Positions 35,081 through 46,907 of a stretch of 64,000 nucleotides of DNA are shown piece by piece (the first letter of the stretch is position 1; the number at the start of each line of letters is the position of its first letter). Source of the stretch: Porodaedalea pini. Lineage: Eukaryota; Basidiomycota; Agaricomycetes; Hymenochaetales; Hymenochaetaceae. A program made the position numbers and the translations under genes. Below the pieces are notes generated by a model. That model saw only the letters and a program-made list of their open reading frames with translations, was not told the DNA's origin and ran no database searches. Where the stretch lies: the NCBI GenBank assembly GCA_002794775.1, contig NBAY01000014.1, positions 186,001-250,000 of the forward strand, written 5' to 3'.

Positions 35081-37496
35081 CTAAACGAATTTGAGAGTGT
35101 CTCGATAATTCGTGTCCCACTCGTCATTGGACCATGCTTCCATAGTAGCGTCATCCGGGTCCCTTTCAAGGTCGCTATCTTGATGCCTGCGGATCCTGAA
35201 AACGGTGTTGGCGACAAGACTTTGCACGGAAAGACTCCGGGGTGATGCCCATTCCCTGAGATTTCTTTGTGTTTCGTAATCGGAGAGGTGAGCGATAATT
35301 GATGGTGGGTCGGACAGAAACTCTCTGTAAGTGCGCGGTAGAATCCCTAGGATAATATCGTCCTCCTCCTCAAAATCTGCACGACTCTCTTCGTCTTCAG
35401 TAGGCCACTGGGATCTACAATAAAACAATCGCTCTCCGATGCGAAAGACAACACGTTTATGGTCTTTTAGATCGTAGATGACAGGAATGATCTCCCCTAA
35501 TGCCTGGAGTCGATTTCTCGCAATAGTTGACGGGGTTCTATCCAGGAAGTCGTTGTCCAGAGATCCCCATCGAGAAAACGGAGTGATCCAGTCCCATACA
35601 CACCGGAAGAGTGACCAGTCATTCGACCAGTTTGAGAACGGCCGCAATACATTGCCTTGATCGTGCCAAAAACGAACAGCTTCCTCCTGGAGTGCCGGAG
35701 GGAGATCATCGTCGAGCTTACATGATTTCCGGATGTTATAAAATACCGGCAGATCTAGTCTGGCTGTGACCTGGAAAACATTTCTAGAAATAAGCCGGTT
35801 ACAAACGTAATTGAAGAATTGACATACCTGGGAGATCCTCTGGGACCCCGACGTCCTGAATCTTTCTTCTAAATCTTCAGGTAGATCGTCCCATAAACTT
35901 CCACGAGTTATAACATCCTTCTGTAGGAACGATGCGAGTCGGACATCCCCTGAAATGGTCCCAAGAAGTAAGAGGCCTATCCCATCATCGAAATCGAGAC
36001 AAGAGACCAAGTGCAGAAGTGGGAGGTCGTCTTTAGGAATGGGTATATATTCACCAAAAGTTGAATATGGTGGACTTTCCCTGGAATCCACAGGCACGTG
36101 TATATTCGCAGTCGAAAGGACAGGAGGCATCCACCGACTAGAATTCAGCGATGTTATACAGAAAACCCTTCTAGCCGACAGTCCAATACAGTATCGATGC
36201 AACACCCAGGGAACTGAGACGCCCGGAGGATTTTTGTTCAACACCTCGGTCACAGAAAACATCGGCACCTCTCCTGGCCGGTCTTCGCTCAGCACCAATG
36301 CTTGTCGAAGCTCGGAGTCCAGATCTTGATAGTAGACTCGCACAAATACACCAGATTGATTCATTCCTGGCTCTGTGGAAGCTTCGGCTATGAACTGGCC
36401 GTCACAGGCTTCCTCGATGAGAGGCAGCTTTGTTACATGTTTTGCTTCGGTTTGAACATCGGCGCTTGATACTCCCAGAGAAGCGAAAACATGAATTGCA
36501 GTGCGGTGCAAGGTGTAGATGTATCCGTTCTTGACGGTCATCGCGATGCATGACTCCTAGATCGATAGGCAATGTTGGAAATTAGAATGGCTTAGGAACG
36601 ACAATGATGTAGACTCACAAGAGAAACTGGCGGGAGCATCTGCGAAGAAGCATCGTTCGGCAGGCACAACTTGTAGGAGTTTCCCATTGACCAGTCCGCA
36701 ATGTATGGAATGTCATCTCCCGATTGAACAGCAAACCCAACAAGGTTTCCTCTTAGAAAGCGAACATGCGACGCGTCAGGTATCTCTGTGAGTTGGCGGA
36801 TATTCACTTTCCCCAATGACTGAGAAATACTGAGAATAAGAATGTATGGGAATCTTAAGCATAGCGTTAGAAGCATATATTGCGAGTAGGTACGAGAAAA
36901 CAACTTACGAAGTTCCTACTGTAATAGCACACCGCAGTTGCCCACTAGAGTCGTCCAGCTGCCCATCGATGACAGGAGCCTCAAGATAGATCCTTCCGAC
37001 AAGCCGAATTTCACATCCCGACGTGATCTCCCATACGGACAGCTCGCTCTGCTCACTGCCTGCGGAGGCGATTAAGCACCAATGTCCGAAAATTAGCTTC
37101 AGCCAAGTCACTTTGAAACCAAGGTGATTTCCAATTCTACGAACGAATAGTTTTCTATCCGCTTTTGCATAGTTTCTCTTAAGTATGACGGCGTGTTCAA
37201 CCAATGACTCGATGTCATGCGCATTCACGTCTTTTACAGCGCACGGGTTGTATGGGAGATAAAGAGACTGCGCTTTCACGTCTCTGTCAAGTATATGTGC
37301 CCAGAGTCGTTTGTCGCCTGAGACTGCAATTGATAATGCAGAGCACGTCTGTCGATGAATACTCCAAACGTTAGAAATACGAAGGCTTATGGTAGCTGTG
37401 ATAGGTTACCTGACGAAGATGTAGGATATCTTGTAGGCTGAGCTCCGACCAAACTATCGCGTGCACGTCTTGAGGAAGTGCTAGAATGTCCGACAT
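35081..37496 (-). CDS. F-box protein, paralog B
   Basis: Model: complement(join(35081..35770,35828..36556,36619..36853,36909..37348,37410..37496)), 2181 nt, 726 residues. Same five-exon plan and same phases as paralog A; exons 1, 2, 4 and 5 are of identical length (87, 440, 729, 690 nt) and exon 3 is one codon shorter. F-box at residues 1-45 (SDILALPQDVHAIVWSELSLQDILHLRQTCSALS). The same propeller-like middle (LLHLVSCLDFDDGIGLLLLGTISGDVRLASF) and conserved C-terminal block (EEAVRFWHDQGNVLRPFSNWSNDW) follow. Expected role: substrate receptor in an SCF ubiquitin ligase; substrate unknown. Reading frame and splice sites are intact, and amino-acid differences from A look mostly conservative, so both copies seem maintained. 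Its upstream flank lacks the transposons seen next to A. Confidence 0.87.
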
Positions 37497-39449
37497 ATTT
37501 GCTCGTAGAACGCCTAAGGTATTCTATGCTTCTGATAATCCTGTCGTTGAGAGGGGACGAAGAATGTCTTGAGGGACGTGAGAGAAAGCTATTCCAGTGT
37601 ATCAGGATCAACTCGAGGAACAGGAACGAACGATGAGAACAAGCACATTAAAGCGAGTAGTAAAAGTGGCCGACGTGACCGAGTCACCGGTTGCGATCGT
37701 CGGGTGATTGCCCGAAATGAGCGTAGACATGGACCTACGTGTCCAATAATCGCTAACGCGGCGTCACTCGCCTAGTTCATGGATAAGGTTCGGATGTACG
37801 GTAGAGTGTTGAGGTCAGCGCGAGGATAAAGCAAGTCCGTCATCACTTACAAGTCCTGTACCCTCTAGGTCTATCATTGGCATGACGTCCATCGGATATT
37901 CGGTCTTTGCGTGAGGTGCGTCTGGCATTTTACTGAAGGATCTTGAACTTGAGAACCTGTGGGCCGACCCGGGGCGTACCTCCAAGGTTGGACCCCAGGA
38001 TGACGTCTCCATATAAGAAAGAAAGCGATAGTAAACACCGAAACTGAGCAGAGTTGGCGGTGATGGACAGATGAACAGAATTCTAGCCGTCCAAAAGAAA
38101 CCTGACGAGCGAAAGTTAAGGACTTTACACAAGTTAAAATGAAAGAAAGCAAGCTTAAGTACTCACGTGTTGCTAATCACGTGGTAACGCTTCTTGATTG
38201 TCAAGTTTCTGAGTTTGGCCCAGTTCATACCTCGACAAGTACCCCCAGCTTTCTACCTTTCACGCCAGATTCTGCGCCCTATGACTTATGCTGTCAAGCT
38301 TCAGCCTATCGAGCAGACTAACTTTATGCTTGCCACTTAAAATGTGCGTACCTAATGTTGCTTCCACTTTGAACGTGAACTCACCCCTGTGATACTTGGT
38401 CGTCTAGGATGTCTAGAAGTTAACAACAAGCACTAGCAGCACACAAGCGTCAGAGAACCGAAGTTACTTGAAAAACATGGTCTCACCGTGTCGTCGTACT
38501 TTCTCGGCGACCAATTTTGCTCGTGAACGGTATCCAATATGCTCTTCAACTAAGCTAACTCTTTCTCTGAGTTGATTGGAAATACGAAGCCTGGTTTCGC
38601 TTTGCCTCGCCTTCCTCTGCTCGGCGCTGGATTTCAGGAAACATATATGCATTCGTGCAGTTATGATGAGAAGAGCTGGAAGGAGAGTCATTTGGGCGAA
38701 GGCATTCGCGGCACAGATCAGTCTCGTGTCGCTCAAGTCGGGTTCAAAAAGGGACGTTGTGCGCGAATGATAAAGCGTATCATATGGCAAGAAGCATTGT
38801 GCGGCCTACATGGCGAGAGGCAAGACGCGTGATTTTGATCTGTGAGTAACCACGTTGGCTTATCTATCAATGCTCACAATCGTCCAGTAAGAAGGTCTAG
38901 CACTGCGAGACAGCCATTGGAGCTTGTTGCGAGGGGACAGACATGCGTAACAGTGGGATCTATGGATGTTCGACGGGAGACTGGTCTGACCAAACGATCC
39001 GCAGAAGAACGGCAAGCTCGTCGGCGACGGCTGTGAGGACTACCGTTTGCTGAACTCAAGACCCTGGTCCTCGCGATGCTCGATCTACACAGCACAATAC
39101 GATACGAGTGCGAGAACGGCGTACGAGATGCGGATAATTGGCATTGAACTATCGGAGGATGACGATGAAGGGCTTTACTTGAGAGAGGGCGGAGAGAGGG
39201 CGAAGTGTTAGATAAATCTGCATCGAAGAACCGAGAGAAGGTGGAGAGAAAGTGCAGCAATGTTCAAGTACGAGTACTTGTGCCTCATCCTTTCTTCTCA
39301 CGGTTCCACATTCTTACCAAAGTGCAGCTGCTTCACCTGATGCAAGAACCTATACCTTTGCAATGCGTTTAGCACGTGTTCGATTTGGGGGTCACTTCCC
39401 AATGGTATTGTCCTTACGTTCACGATCGCACAGCTTCCTTACAACCAGC
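37497..39449. other. Intergenic; no gene I can support
   Basis: 37497-37760 is the upstream flank of paralog B. Reverse frames at 37815-38152 (a hydrophobic FTIAFFLIW stretch and a GTAAGT donor after MPMIDLEGTG) and 38464-38790 might be exons of a membrane protein, but no start, stop or family can be given. Confidence 0.35.
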
Positions 39450-40373
39450 ATGTCAAGATCTCCTACTGGTTCAAACTCGTCGGACGCCCTGGGTGATGAA
39501 CTTCATCCACGTTATAGCGATGATGATGCAGATATCACATTCAGATCCTCGGATGGGATACTCTTCAATGTCCATTCCCTCATCCTGAGACTTGCATCCG
39601 ACGTCTTCGCAGGAATGCTTGCTATGCCCCAGGATTCGACCGCAAAATCGGAGATCCTGCAGCTCAGTGAAGAGGCAGACATAATATGTGCCTTTTTAGA
39701 CTCGATTTATCCACGTCGCACACCCCCGGAATTGTCCCCGTTCTCCTTCGTCTCGTGCCTTGCGGCGGCTGCGGACAAATACGACATCCCTGATGTGACC
39801 GACCGCATCCGAGAACGGATCTCAAGGGATTTAGCACCACTTCCAGGCAGTGCTCTGGAGCAGTATGCACTAGCAAGTCGTTTCGGCTGGGATAAGGATG
39901 CTCGACACGTTTCGCAGTTCACTAAACCTCCAAACACTGAAGACCCCGTGGAGCGCCGTATCCTCGAAACTATCGACACTACGTCTCTCCTGAAGCTTTT
40001 CAGTCTTCATCGACGTCGATACTCGATGCTTGCTTCGTTGTCAATATCCTTCCAGGCGAGCCTCCCGGAGGAGACGCGTGCGCGGCTTTTGCACTGGGAA
40101 GTTCTCAGCTACGGTCACTCGCAGAGCTGCCTCTCTCAGCACCATAATAGAGTCGTGTGGGCAGCTTTCAAGTCGGCTGCATTGACAGAGTTAGAAAAAG
40201 TGTCGCCAGCTGATTGCGTGGTGGGATTTAGGGCTGGGTTTTGGAGTGACAATCGATTGACCGGTCTGTGGGATGACAAGTGTACCAAGTGCCTTATGAG
40301 TTTCTTTGTCAAGGATAGTTTTGCCACGGAATTTGCGCGAGTCCTACGTCTCTTTCCGACGACCATAGATTAA
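39450..40373 (+). CDS. BTB/POZ-domain protein, divergent paralog
   Basis: Single exon, 307 residues from ATG 39450 (MSRSPTGSNSS); an ATG at 39363 in the same frame would add 29 residues lacking similarity to the family. The BTB domain lies at about residues 20-95: DADITFRSSDGILFNVHSLILRLASDVFAGMLAM, then FLDSIYPRRTPPELSPFSFVSCLAAAADKYDIPDVTDRI. The C-terminal region has the family order: a SRFGWDKDA helix, SLHRRRYSML, a mid-domain Trp block, then CTKC where other paralogs have CSSC or CPSC. This is the most divergent intact member. BTB proteins commonly homodimerise and may bring substrates to cullin-3; nothing in the sequence identifies a partner. The gap 40374-40715 to the next paralog shows no feature. 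Confidence 0.83.
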   Translation: MSRSPTGSNSSDALGDELHPRYSDDDADITFRSSDGILFNVHSLILRLASDVFAGMLAMPQDSTAKSEILQLSEEADIICAFLDSIYPRRTPPELSPFSFVSCLAAAADKYDIPDVTDRIRERISRDLAPLPGSALEQYALASRFGWDKDARHVSQFTKPPNTEDPVERRILETIDTTSLLKLFSLHRRRYSMLASLSISFQASLPEETRARLLHWEVLSYGHSQSCLSQHHNRVVWAAFKSAALTELEKVSPADCVVGFRAGFWSDNRLTGLWDDKCTKCLMSFFVKDSFATEFARVLRLFPTTID

Positions 40374-40715
40374 ATTCCCTTTCTTTGTCGATTAATTAAC
40401 TTTTCGTGTTGTTTTTGCTATATCCGTCGCTGCTTTTTTTTCGACTGTTTTTGTAGATTCGGTACGGACGCTCTGAGGCTGAAAATGTTCTGAAAAAAGT
40501 CTTCCATGAGGTTTCCGTGAGGTTTACGTCCGGCACACTACTTCGAACTTCGTTCCCCTTCAAACTCTTCCTTTCACTACGTTACCCGCTCTTTTCAACA
40601 CATTTACTTACCTTTCCTCGTCATAGAGGTAGCAACGTATCAGAAGTACAGTAGTGAGTACCACTTTTGATTGCTACTTAACCTTCTACATGAATGCTCG
40701 AAACACAGAGACATT

Positions 40716-41666
40716 ATGTCGAGCAAGAGTAGCATCGAAGACTCGTCGCACAGGGAATCAACCGCGGACCTGGAACATCCAAGGGTCCACGAGGAGTATA
40801 GCTTTGCAAATGCGGACTTAGTCCTGTCGTCTTGCGATGGACATCAATTCCGAGTCCATTCTTGCGTTATGAAACAGGCTTCTGGTGTATTCAAGAACAT
40901 GCTAGAAACGCCTCAGCCTATGGGACAGACGCAGAACTCAGTCACGGAGGGCTCGATACCGCTACAGGAGAACGGCGATGTTCTGAAAGCTCTGCTGGAT
41001 GTTGCATACCCTGGCCGTTCTTTCTTCAATTCTGAGGACCCGTCATTCGAGTTGCTTCAGGAGATCTGTACCGCAGCAGACAAGTACGAAATGCCTGGCG
41101 CACAGCGCATACTCCAGATACTTTTCAGACTAGGACTCCATTCCTACCCTCCGATCCCTGCATTCATCCTCGCATGTCGGTGCGGCTGGGAACAAGAGAG
41201 AAAGTTGGCCTCGACCAAGACGTTGGCTGTTGATCTCCGCTCTCCGGAGTCAAGAAAGCAGCTGAAAGCAGCGAGCTCAAGTGATGTTATAGAACTACAC
41301 GAACTTCACATGACGCGCAGGGATATCCTTGTTGCTGCTCTTGATCTGGCGAAATGGAGCAGTACCAAAGAGGCCCTCTCAATACACTGGGACGTGGCAA
41401 AGGGTCATGGCTGCATAGAACCACGCGCATCTCTTGAGAAACTATGTATGCAAAGCCCCAGCTGGACGGCCCTCACGTACCGTGTCTCCGAACGGATGGA
41501 GAAATGTCCACTTGGGACGTTTATTCAGGACCCAGCATTCTGGGACCGTGAAGAGTTCAAGCAGATTTGGGCCCTTAAGTGTTCGAGCGACAATCGAATC
41601 ATCGACAAGAAAGATCTCACAAATGAGCTGCTCCGAATCCTTGAGAACTTGCCTAAAACTGTTTGA
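40716..41666 (+). CDS. BTB/POZ-domain protein, intact paralog
   Basis: Single exon, 316 residues from ATG 40716 (MSSKSSIEDSSHRES). BTB core at about residues 25-105: YSFANADLVLSSCDGHQFRVHSCVMKQASGVFKNMLETPQ, LQENGDVLKALLDVAYPGRSFF, FELLQEICTAADKYEMPGAQRIL. C-terminal family blocks: ACRCGWEQERKLASTKTLAVDL, VIELHELHMTRRDILVAALDL, YRVSERMEKCPLGTFIQDPAFWDREEFKQIW, ending ENLPKTV. It has the single free Cys (ALKCSS) and no CxxC pair in the terminal block. It follows the 39450 gene in the same direction after 342 bp, which fits tandem duplication. Role unknown beyond the dimerisation or adaptor function usual for the domain. Confidence 0.86.
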   Translation: MSSKSSIEDSSHRESTADLEHPRVHEEYSFANADLVLSSCDGHQFRVHSCVMKQASGVFKNMLETPQPMGQTQNSVTEGSIPLQENGDVLKALLDVAYPGRSFFNSEDPSFELLQEICTAADKYEMPGAQRILQILFRLGLHSYPPIPAFILACRCGWEQERKLASTKTLAVDLRSPESRKQLKAASSSDVIELHELHMTRRDILVAALDLAKWSSTKEALSIHWDVAKGHGCIEPRASLEKLCMQSPSWTALTYRVSERMEKCPLGTFIQDPAFWDREEFKQIWALKCSSDNRIIDKKDLTNELLRILENLPKTV

Positions 41667-44600
41667 ATCGGACTATCCCTAAGGTAAGAGGCTTTATGTC
41701 AATGTATGCGTGGTGTAAGGCTGAAAGTGCTCGCCTTTGAGATTATGCTATCGATCTGCGTTTCGGCTGCCGCTTGACATTGCAGCTATTTATTTCAGCT
41801 CGTCTGGTGTTGCTTGGATGAGCACTTGTGGCAACCGGGAACCACAGGAATGACATCGGTCTGGCGCTAGATCACAAATGCGACAGCGCAATGACCCCTG
41901 TCCGGTTCAAAAGCAATCGCGTTTAGTCGTTCTTTGAATCACTGTCTTTCTCTTCATCTTGGTATACAATGTATGATGTCGTATTTTGATTTACCTAAAA
42001 TCCATCCATCTTGCTGGCTCGGGAAAGCGACAGATGATCATGGTGTGGGTAGACGGACATCGACCCGACCCGAACGACTTGTGGCGAAACTTGGCGAGTA
42101 GATTGACTCACAGTAGCGGCAGGAGCGTGTCGGCCTTAGTATGCTTTGTCTTGGCTTGCGAGTAGCCCTAATTTCATGGGCGCAACTGCAGGGACGAACA
42201 ACGCGATCGAGTGCAGTGCTAAGAGCTTCTGATAACGACGAGTGTTTTCGAATTAAAGCAACCGGAGTATACATACGCGTATAGCGGACCCATTCGTGAC
42301 AAGCAAGGGACTCAATACCAAGTGAGGCACTTCTGATGCGGGCCTATATGTCGCCACACTCCCGAGCCAAGACTCGGAGGAGTCCCATTCTTGTTCAGTA
42401 CGCCCCGAACACGAACGAGACGCTGCACTGGACTTACCGATATAAACAACATATCTCCGGTAACTGTCGCAATGTAACTCTGCACGATAACGTGTCCGAC
42501 ACAAGCGGGAGCCAAGATCCCATTCGCCGATTGCGGGGATAACGTGAGTCTAAACAGCGGCGGGATACTTCCCACCTGATGCTGCGCATGAGATGACGCT
42601 GGAGTCCGAGGAGACCGTACTTGTGAGCGGCAATCATTGATCTAGTCAGGTCGGGCGCCTGGAGCAACACCTCAGGGCCGACGCTCACGGAAACAGAGCG
42701 GGTGAGCCTTAGATATTCAAATTCCGGATTAGATTAACTCGCAGTCAACAGAGCGGCACTGTCAACAGATGGCAATGGGCCTATTGGGCGAGAGGGATGG
42801 TTTCATCCGGCTGCTTGCGTCGGATGCATGGGTAAGCGGGGATTCAATACCATCGCAGATCATGAAGTGCAGCACGTAAAAGTCTTGTGGCTTCAAAAGC
42901 GCCAACGTGCCAGTATTGGCATCATGCATGCTTGGGAGACCAATGAACAAAAATGAAATGCCCAGGCAAGCTCCATATGCATGAGGACAGATTGGTCCTC
43001 TCATGCTCAACTGTAAAAGGACCAGAATCTCAAGGTATCGAATTGCGATATAATGAGTCCGCTATTCTCCTCTGTCGGTTCGCGTAGATAAGAACTGACG
43101 GGACAGGCTCGCGCGTCTCACGAGAAGCTTTGCGTAGACAAAGTGAAAGTGACTCCCACATAAATCAAGGGAAGGGACCTCGTTGATGAAGCAGACAGGG
43201 GCAAGCCGCGAGAGATCCTGTCTGTCCGCCCCACATAATCAGCACGGAGATGTACACAGAAGTAGAGAAGACTGACGAAGACGGGCTGCGCCGAGATGAT
43301 AGATGGAGAAAGGGGGTGGTCTAGCGAACACGGCGGCGCTGATCACAATGTTCAAGAAGTCCAGTGACCTGGATGGAATGCTAGCTGGCGAAGTGTAAGT
43401 GGAGCACCTTTAGATCCAAAGCCGCTGCGGGGCGGAATCTGAAGCATGAGAGACGTCGAACACGAGAGCTTAGAGCGGAAAAGACGCAAGGCATATACCG
43501 GTGAATAGTTTGTCTTTAAGCTCAAAGTTGAGCCTCGGGATTACCAGGATCATCGCGAGGACTCCACACACACAGTAATATAAAATGTGTATTTGACGGG
43601 TGAGAGTGTGCGGCTGTGCTAAGCCTTCAAGAAATCCCAAGGAGACAATTACGAGCCTAGGGAGAGGTTCATAGTGATGGAAAAATCCCTCGACGGAAAG
43701 GAATTCTCAGTTGCGATGTTACTAGTATTAAAAAAGGACGATACGCTGAGGGACTCACTTCAATCATTTATTTGTCCAGAAATTTATATTCGAGACCCGT
43801 ATATATTTGGGGAGATGTACATAGATCCGGACTTAGCGGGTTAGAAAGCGTAGAGATTCTCGAGGAACGGCTCAAAATATCCACAAGGCAGACACGTCAT
43901 AGGCATAACGGTATGAGACGGGCCGGCGTATGTCCTGCAATTATTCAAGGGCGGAGATGGTTCAGTTCGTGGTGAGGGAAGCAATAAAGCCAATACTCAC
44001 ATAATGAAGACCATAGTTTGAATGTCACTGACATTACTACTGGAAAGAGTAGATGCGACACTTAGCCGAAGAACACCCGGCGATACCTAGCACTAAGCTG
44101 ACGCGAAGTGTAGAACCATGATCCCTTTCCCTCCTCTCCTTCGCACTCTAGTGTTTCCAAGTGTATGGAAATTAACACGGGCATGTGAAAAGATGCGAGT
44201 ATGACGAGACCTGGGCGCCGTCCCTTGTAAGCATGACTGCGAGCCTCTCGCGAGGTCTGTGGACGAGTCAGAGCAGACGAAGAAGCTATGAGAGAGTCTA
44301 CGCACTCTGAGATAGCGGGTCTTCCACGCTGGAGGCTGCATTCTAGTGCGTCCGAATCTTCATTGTCCCACATATGCGTAGAGAGAAGCCAGGTTAGGTT
44401 TAAGGGAACACAAGCTTAGGCGGGTCAAGCAAACTCCATAGAGATGTTCATAGTAGGGGAAGCATATACAGCCCTTTGAGGGCCATGCAAATTAGTAGAA
44501 TTGAGTCTCTTGTTCATACCTAGATGTTCTGCTTTTGACGACTCTGCTGCGCTATGAGAAACGTTGTGGGCAACGCGCTCAGACGCTCAGTTCGCCTAGC

Positions 44601-45011
44601 ACTTCTATTATCAGAAAATGAAAGCACCAGCAATCCTGCTCATACTTCCATGACCAAGTACGCTCTTGAAATATATCCGCTCCGGCGCTGATGATGGCCT
44701 CGATTCTGTCTTCATCGTCCAAGCGACAAGATAAGTTTTCTCCTGCTGAGGACGCGCTGGCATCACGTGCCAGCACAAACGACAAAACAACATACCCCGA
44801 CAAAATTGACACCTTTTCCGCTAAAGGTCCTCAAGAGTAGGTTGGATAGAAAGAGCTCCTGCCTCCCATTCTCTCTGATTATTGAAACTCAGATGATTTT
44901 CAAATTCGACGCGTCCCCGCCTCGTGTTCTTCCCGTATCCTACTACTACTACTACTAGTACTAGGACTGTGACCGTCATCATCAATCTTAAGACTCTTGA
45001 CTCATTATTCC
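41667..45011. other. 3.3-kb stretch without a supported gene
   Basis: On the reverse strand, 42434-42590 contains a hydrophobic open block (LSPQSANGILAPACVGHVIVQSYIATVTGDMLFIS) followed by a perfect GTAAGT donor. It could be an exon of a membrane protein, with 42762-43010 (GACLGISFLFIGLPSM) as another. I could not connect them. A short TAC/CTA run lies at about 44938-44965. The rest shows nothing. Confidence 0.3.
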
Positions 45012-45654
45012 ATGTCAGACGTAACGACTGACTCTCATTTTCACCCGTCATACACATTCGCCGATGCGGACATAGTCCTACTGTCAAAAGATGGTGTCAA
45101 ATTCCAAGTTCACTCACTTATCCTGAAGCTTGCATCCGTTTTCTTTCGCGGCATGCTTGGTATGAAACGAGATCCAGGCGAGGGACCAGGAGAACCTGTA
45201 CCGATGGACGAACGTCAGGAAGTCGTGAAAGCGCTTCTTGACGTGAGCTACCCCAACCGCAGCATTGCGATAACAGACATCAGGAAAAACCTCCCGCTCA
45301 GAAACCCTTAGAAAGTTATTAGAATTGTAGAAAATTGTAGAATCTTTGGAATGTCATGAGAATGCAGTCCAAAAATTAGAAAACTTGTAGAATTTCATGG
45401 AAAATTGTCCAAGTTTTGGAATTGAGCAGAATTGGCAGCTTGAAATTCAGAATATGGGTAGAAAAATGATACACCTCATAGATTCTATGGAATTTTGTAG
45501 AATAAAAAACTGATTGTGGAATTCATTAGATTCTGCCATGGCTTGACACAGGTACAGGTGCTAGATTGGCTTCTTGGACCTATACTGGGACCCATGAACT
45601 ATCTGCAGGTTACAGTGTTTTTCATAAGTCTTGAGACATGTGAAGATCACAAAA

Positions 45655-46325
45655 TTTGAGCATTTCAGCACCTCAAAAACTTGTAAAATCCATATCTCTG
45701 TCAATTCTTCACAGAATCATTTCAAAAATGTTGCCAAATTTATTTCTCAACAACTTCTAAATGTTTGTGAGCTTAGTAGACAGAAGGTGGAATATTGAGG
45801 CTGCAGTAGTAAGAATGGATGTTTTTCTAGAAAAAACTCCTTCCCTGATTTTTCCTGAGCTCAATTTTGAAGCTAATGACATGAAACTTGTAGAAGAATG
45901 GTCTATATATTATACTGTTGATGCTAATAGGGATGAACTAGAGTGAATGTTTCCTCTTGTCCTGTTTGACTGTTGTGCTAAAACTCTCAGACTCATCCAA
46001 ATTTGCTTGACTCAGACAGCTGTCAAAAAATTGCCTGCATTGTTATAAGCCATCTGTAATTTAATATACAATATAGATACCATTCTCCAACAAGTTTCAT
46101 GTCATTAGCTTCAAAATTGAGCTCAGGAAAAAATCAGGGAAGGAGGTTTTCTAGAAAAACATCCATTCTCACTACTGCAGCCTCAATATTCCACCTTCTG
46201 TCCTCTAAGCTCACATAAATTTTAGAAACCATTGAAACATAAATTTAGCAACTTTTTTGAAGAGTTTTTGTGAAGAATTGAGTGAGATATGATGTATTTT
46301 GTATTTGGAGGCACTTCAGGTGACA
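45655..46325. repeat. Imperfect inverted repeat (foldback) inside the hAT-like element
   Basis: Arms of about 270 bp (about 45655-45930 and 46062-46325) are reverse complements with scattered changes. For example, GAGCTTAGTAGACAGAAGGTGGAATATTGAGGCTGC on the left pairs with GCAGCCTCAATATTCCACCTTCTGTCCTCTAAGCTC on the right. About 130 bp of unrelated AT-rich DNA separates them. It may be a MITE nested in the larger element. Confidence 0.75.
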
Positions 46326-46907
46326 AAAACTGCTAAGTCCAATCCTGGATGCATCGTCCACAGAAGAGGTGTGGGAACTTGATCACATGTATGTTGGTTT
46401 TGACACGACACGCCACACATAGTCTTCACATCTGCTGCCACTCCAATATGTCTGGTGCCAACGTCCTTACAGAACATCTGAAAAAACCCTCGATCACATC
46501 CACCGCAACCATCACACACAAAGTGGTAGCCTCGCCGACCACCTGGTGGGATGCACTCACTGCTGCAGGCAACATGCCGTCCGACTTCTGACCTTCAACT
46601 TATTGGAATGCTCGTCTTCAAGCCGAAGACCGTAAAGTCTGCCGCAACAGTTCCTGTTGTCGTCATTGCATGCATCGCCAGACCTGCTAAAATACTTTTT
46701 TGTGTTGGACAAGGACTCCCATGAGCCCAGTCTCTTTATCTGTCCACACGCATTGTTAAAGTTCGTCCAGTTTCACCATTAGCACTTGACACAAACACAT
46801 TCCCAAAGGTTGTCACGGTCCTTGATGCATCACTCACATCATCGACTTCCCTCTTCGCCGTACATGTGCTCGCCTCTGATTTTACTGTCTTCCTCCCTGG
46901 AACCAAC

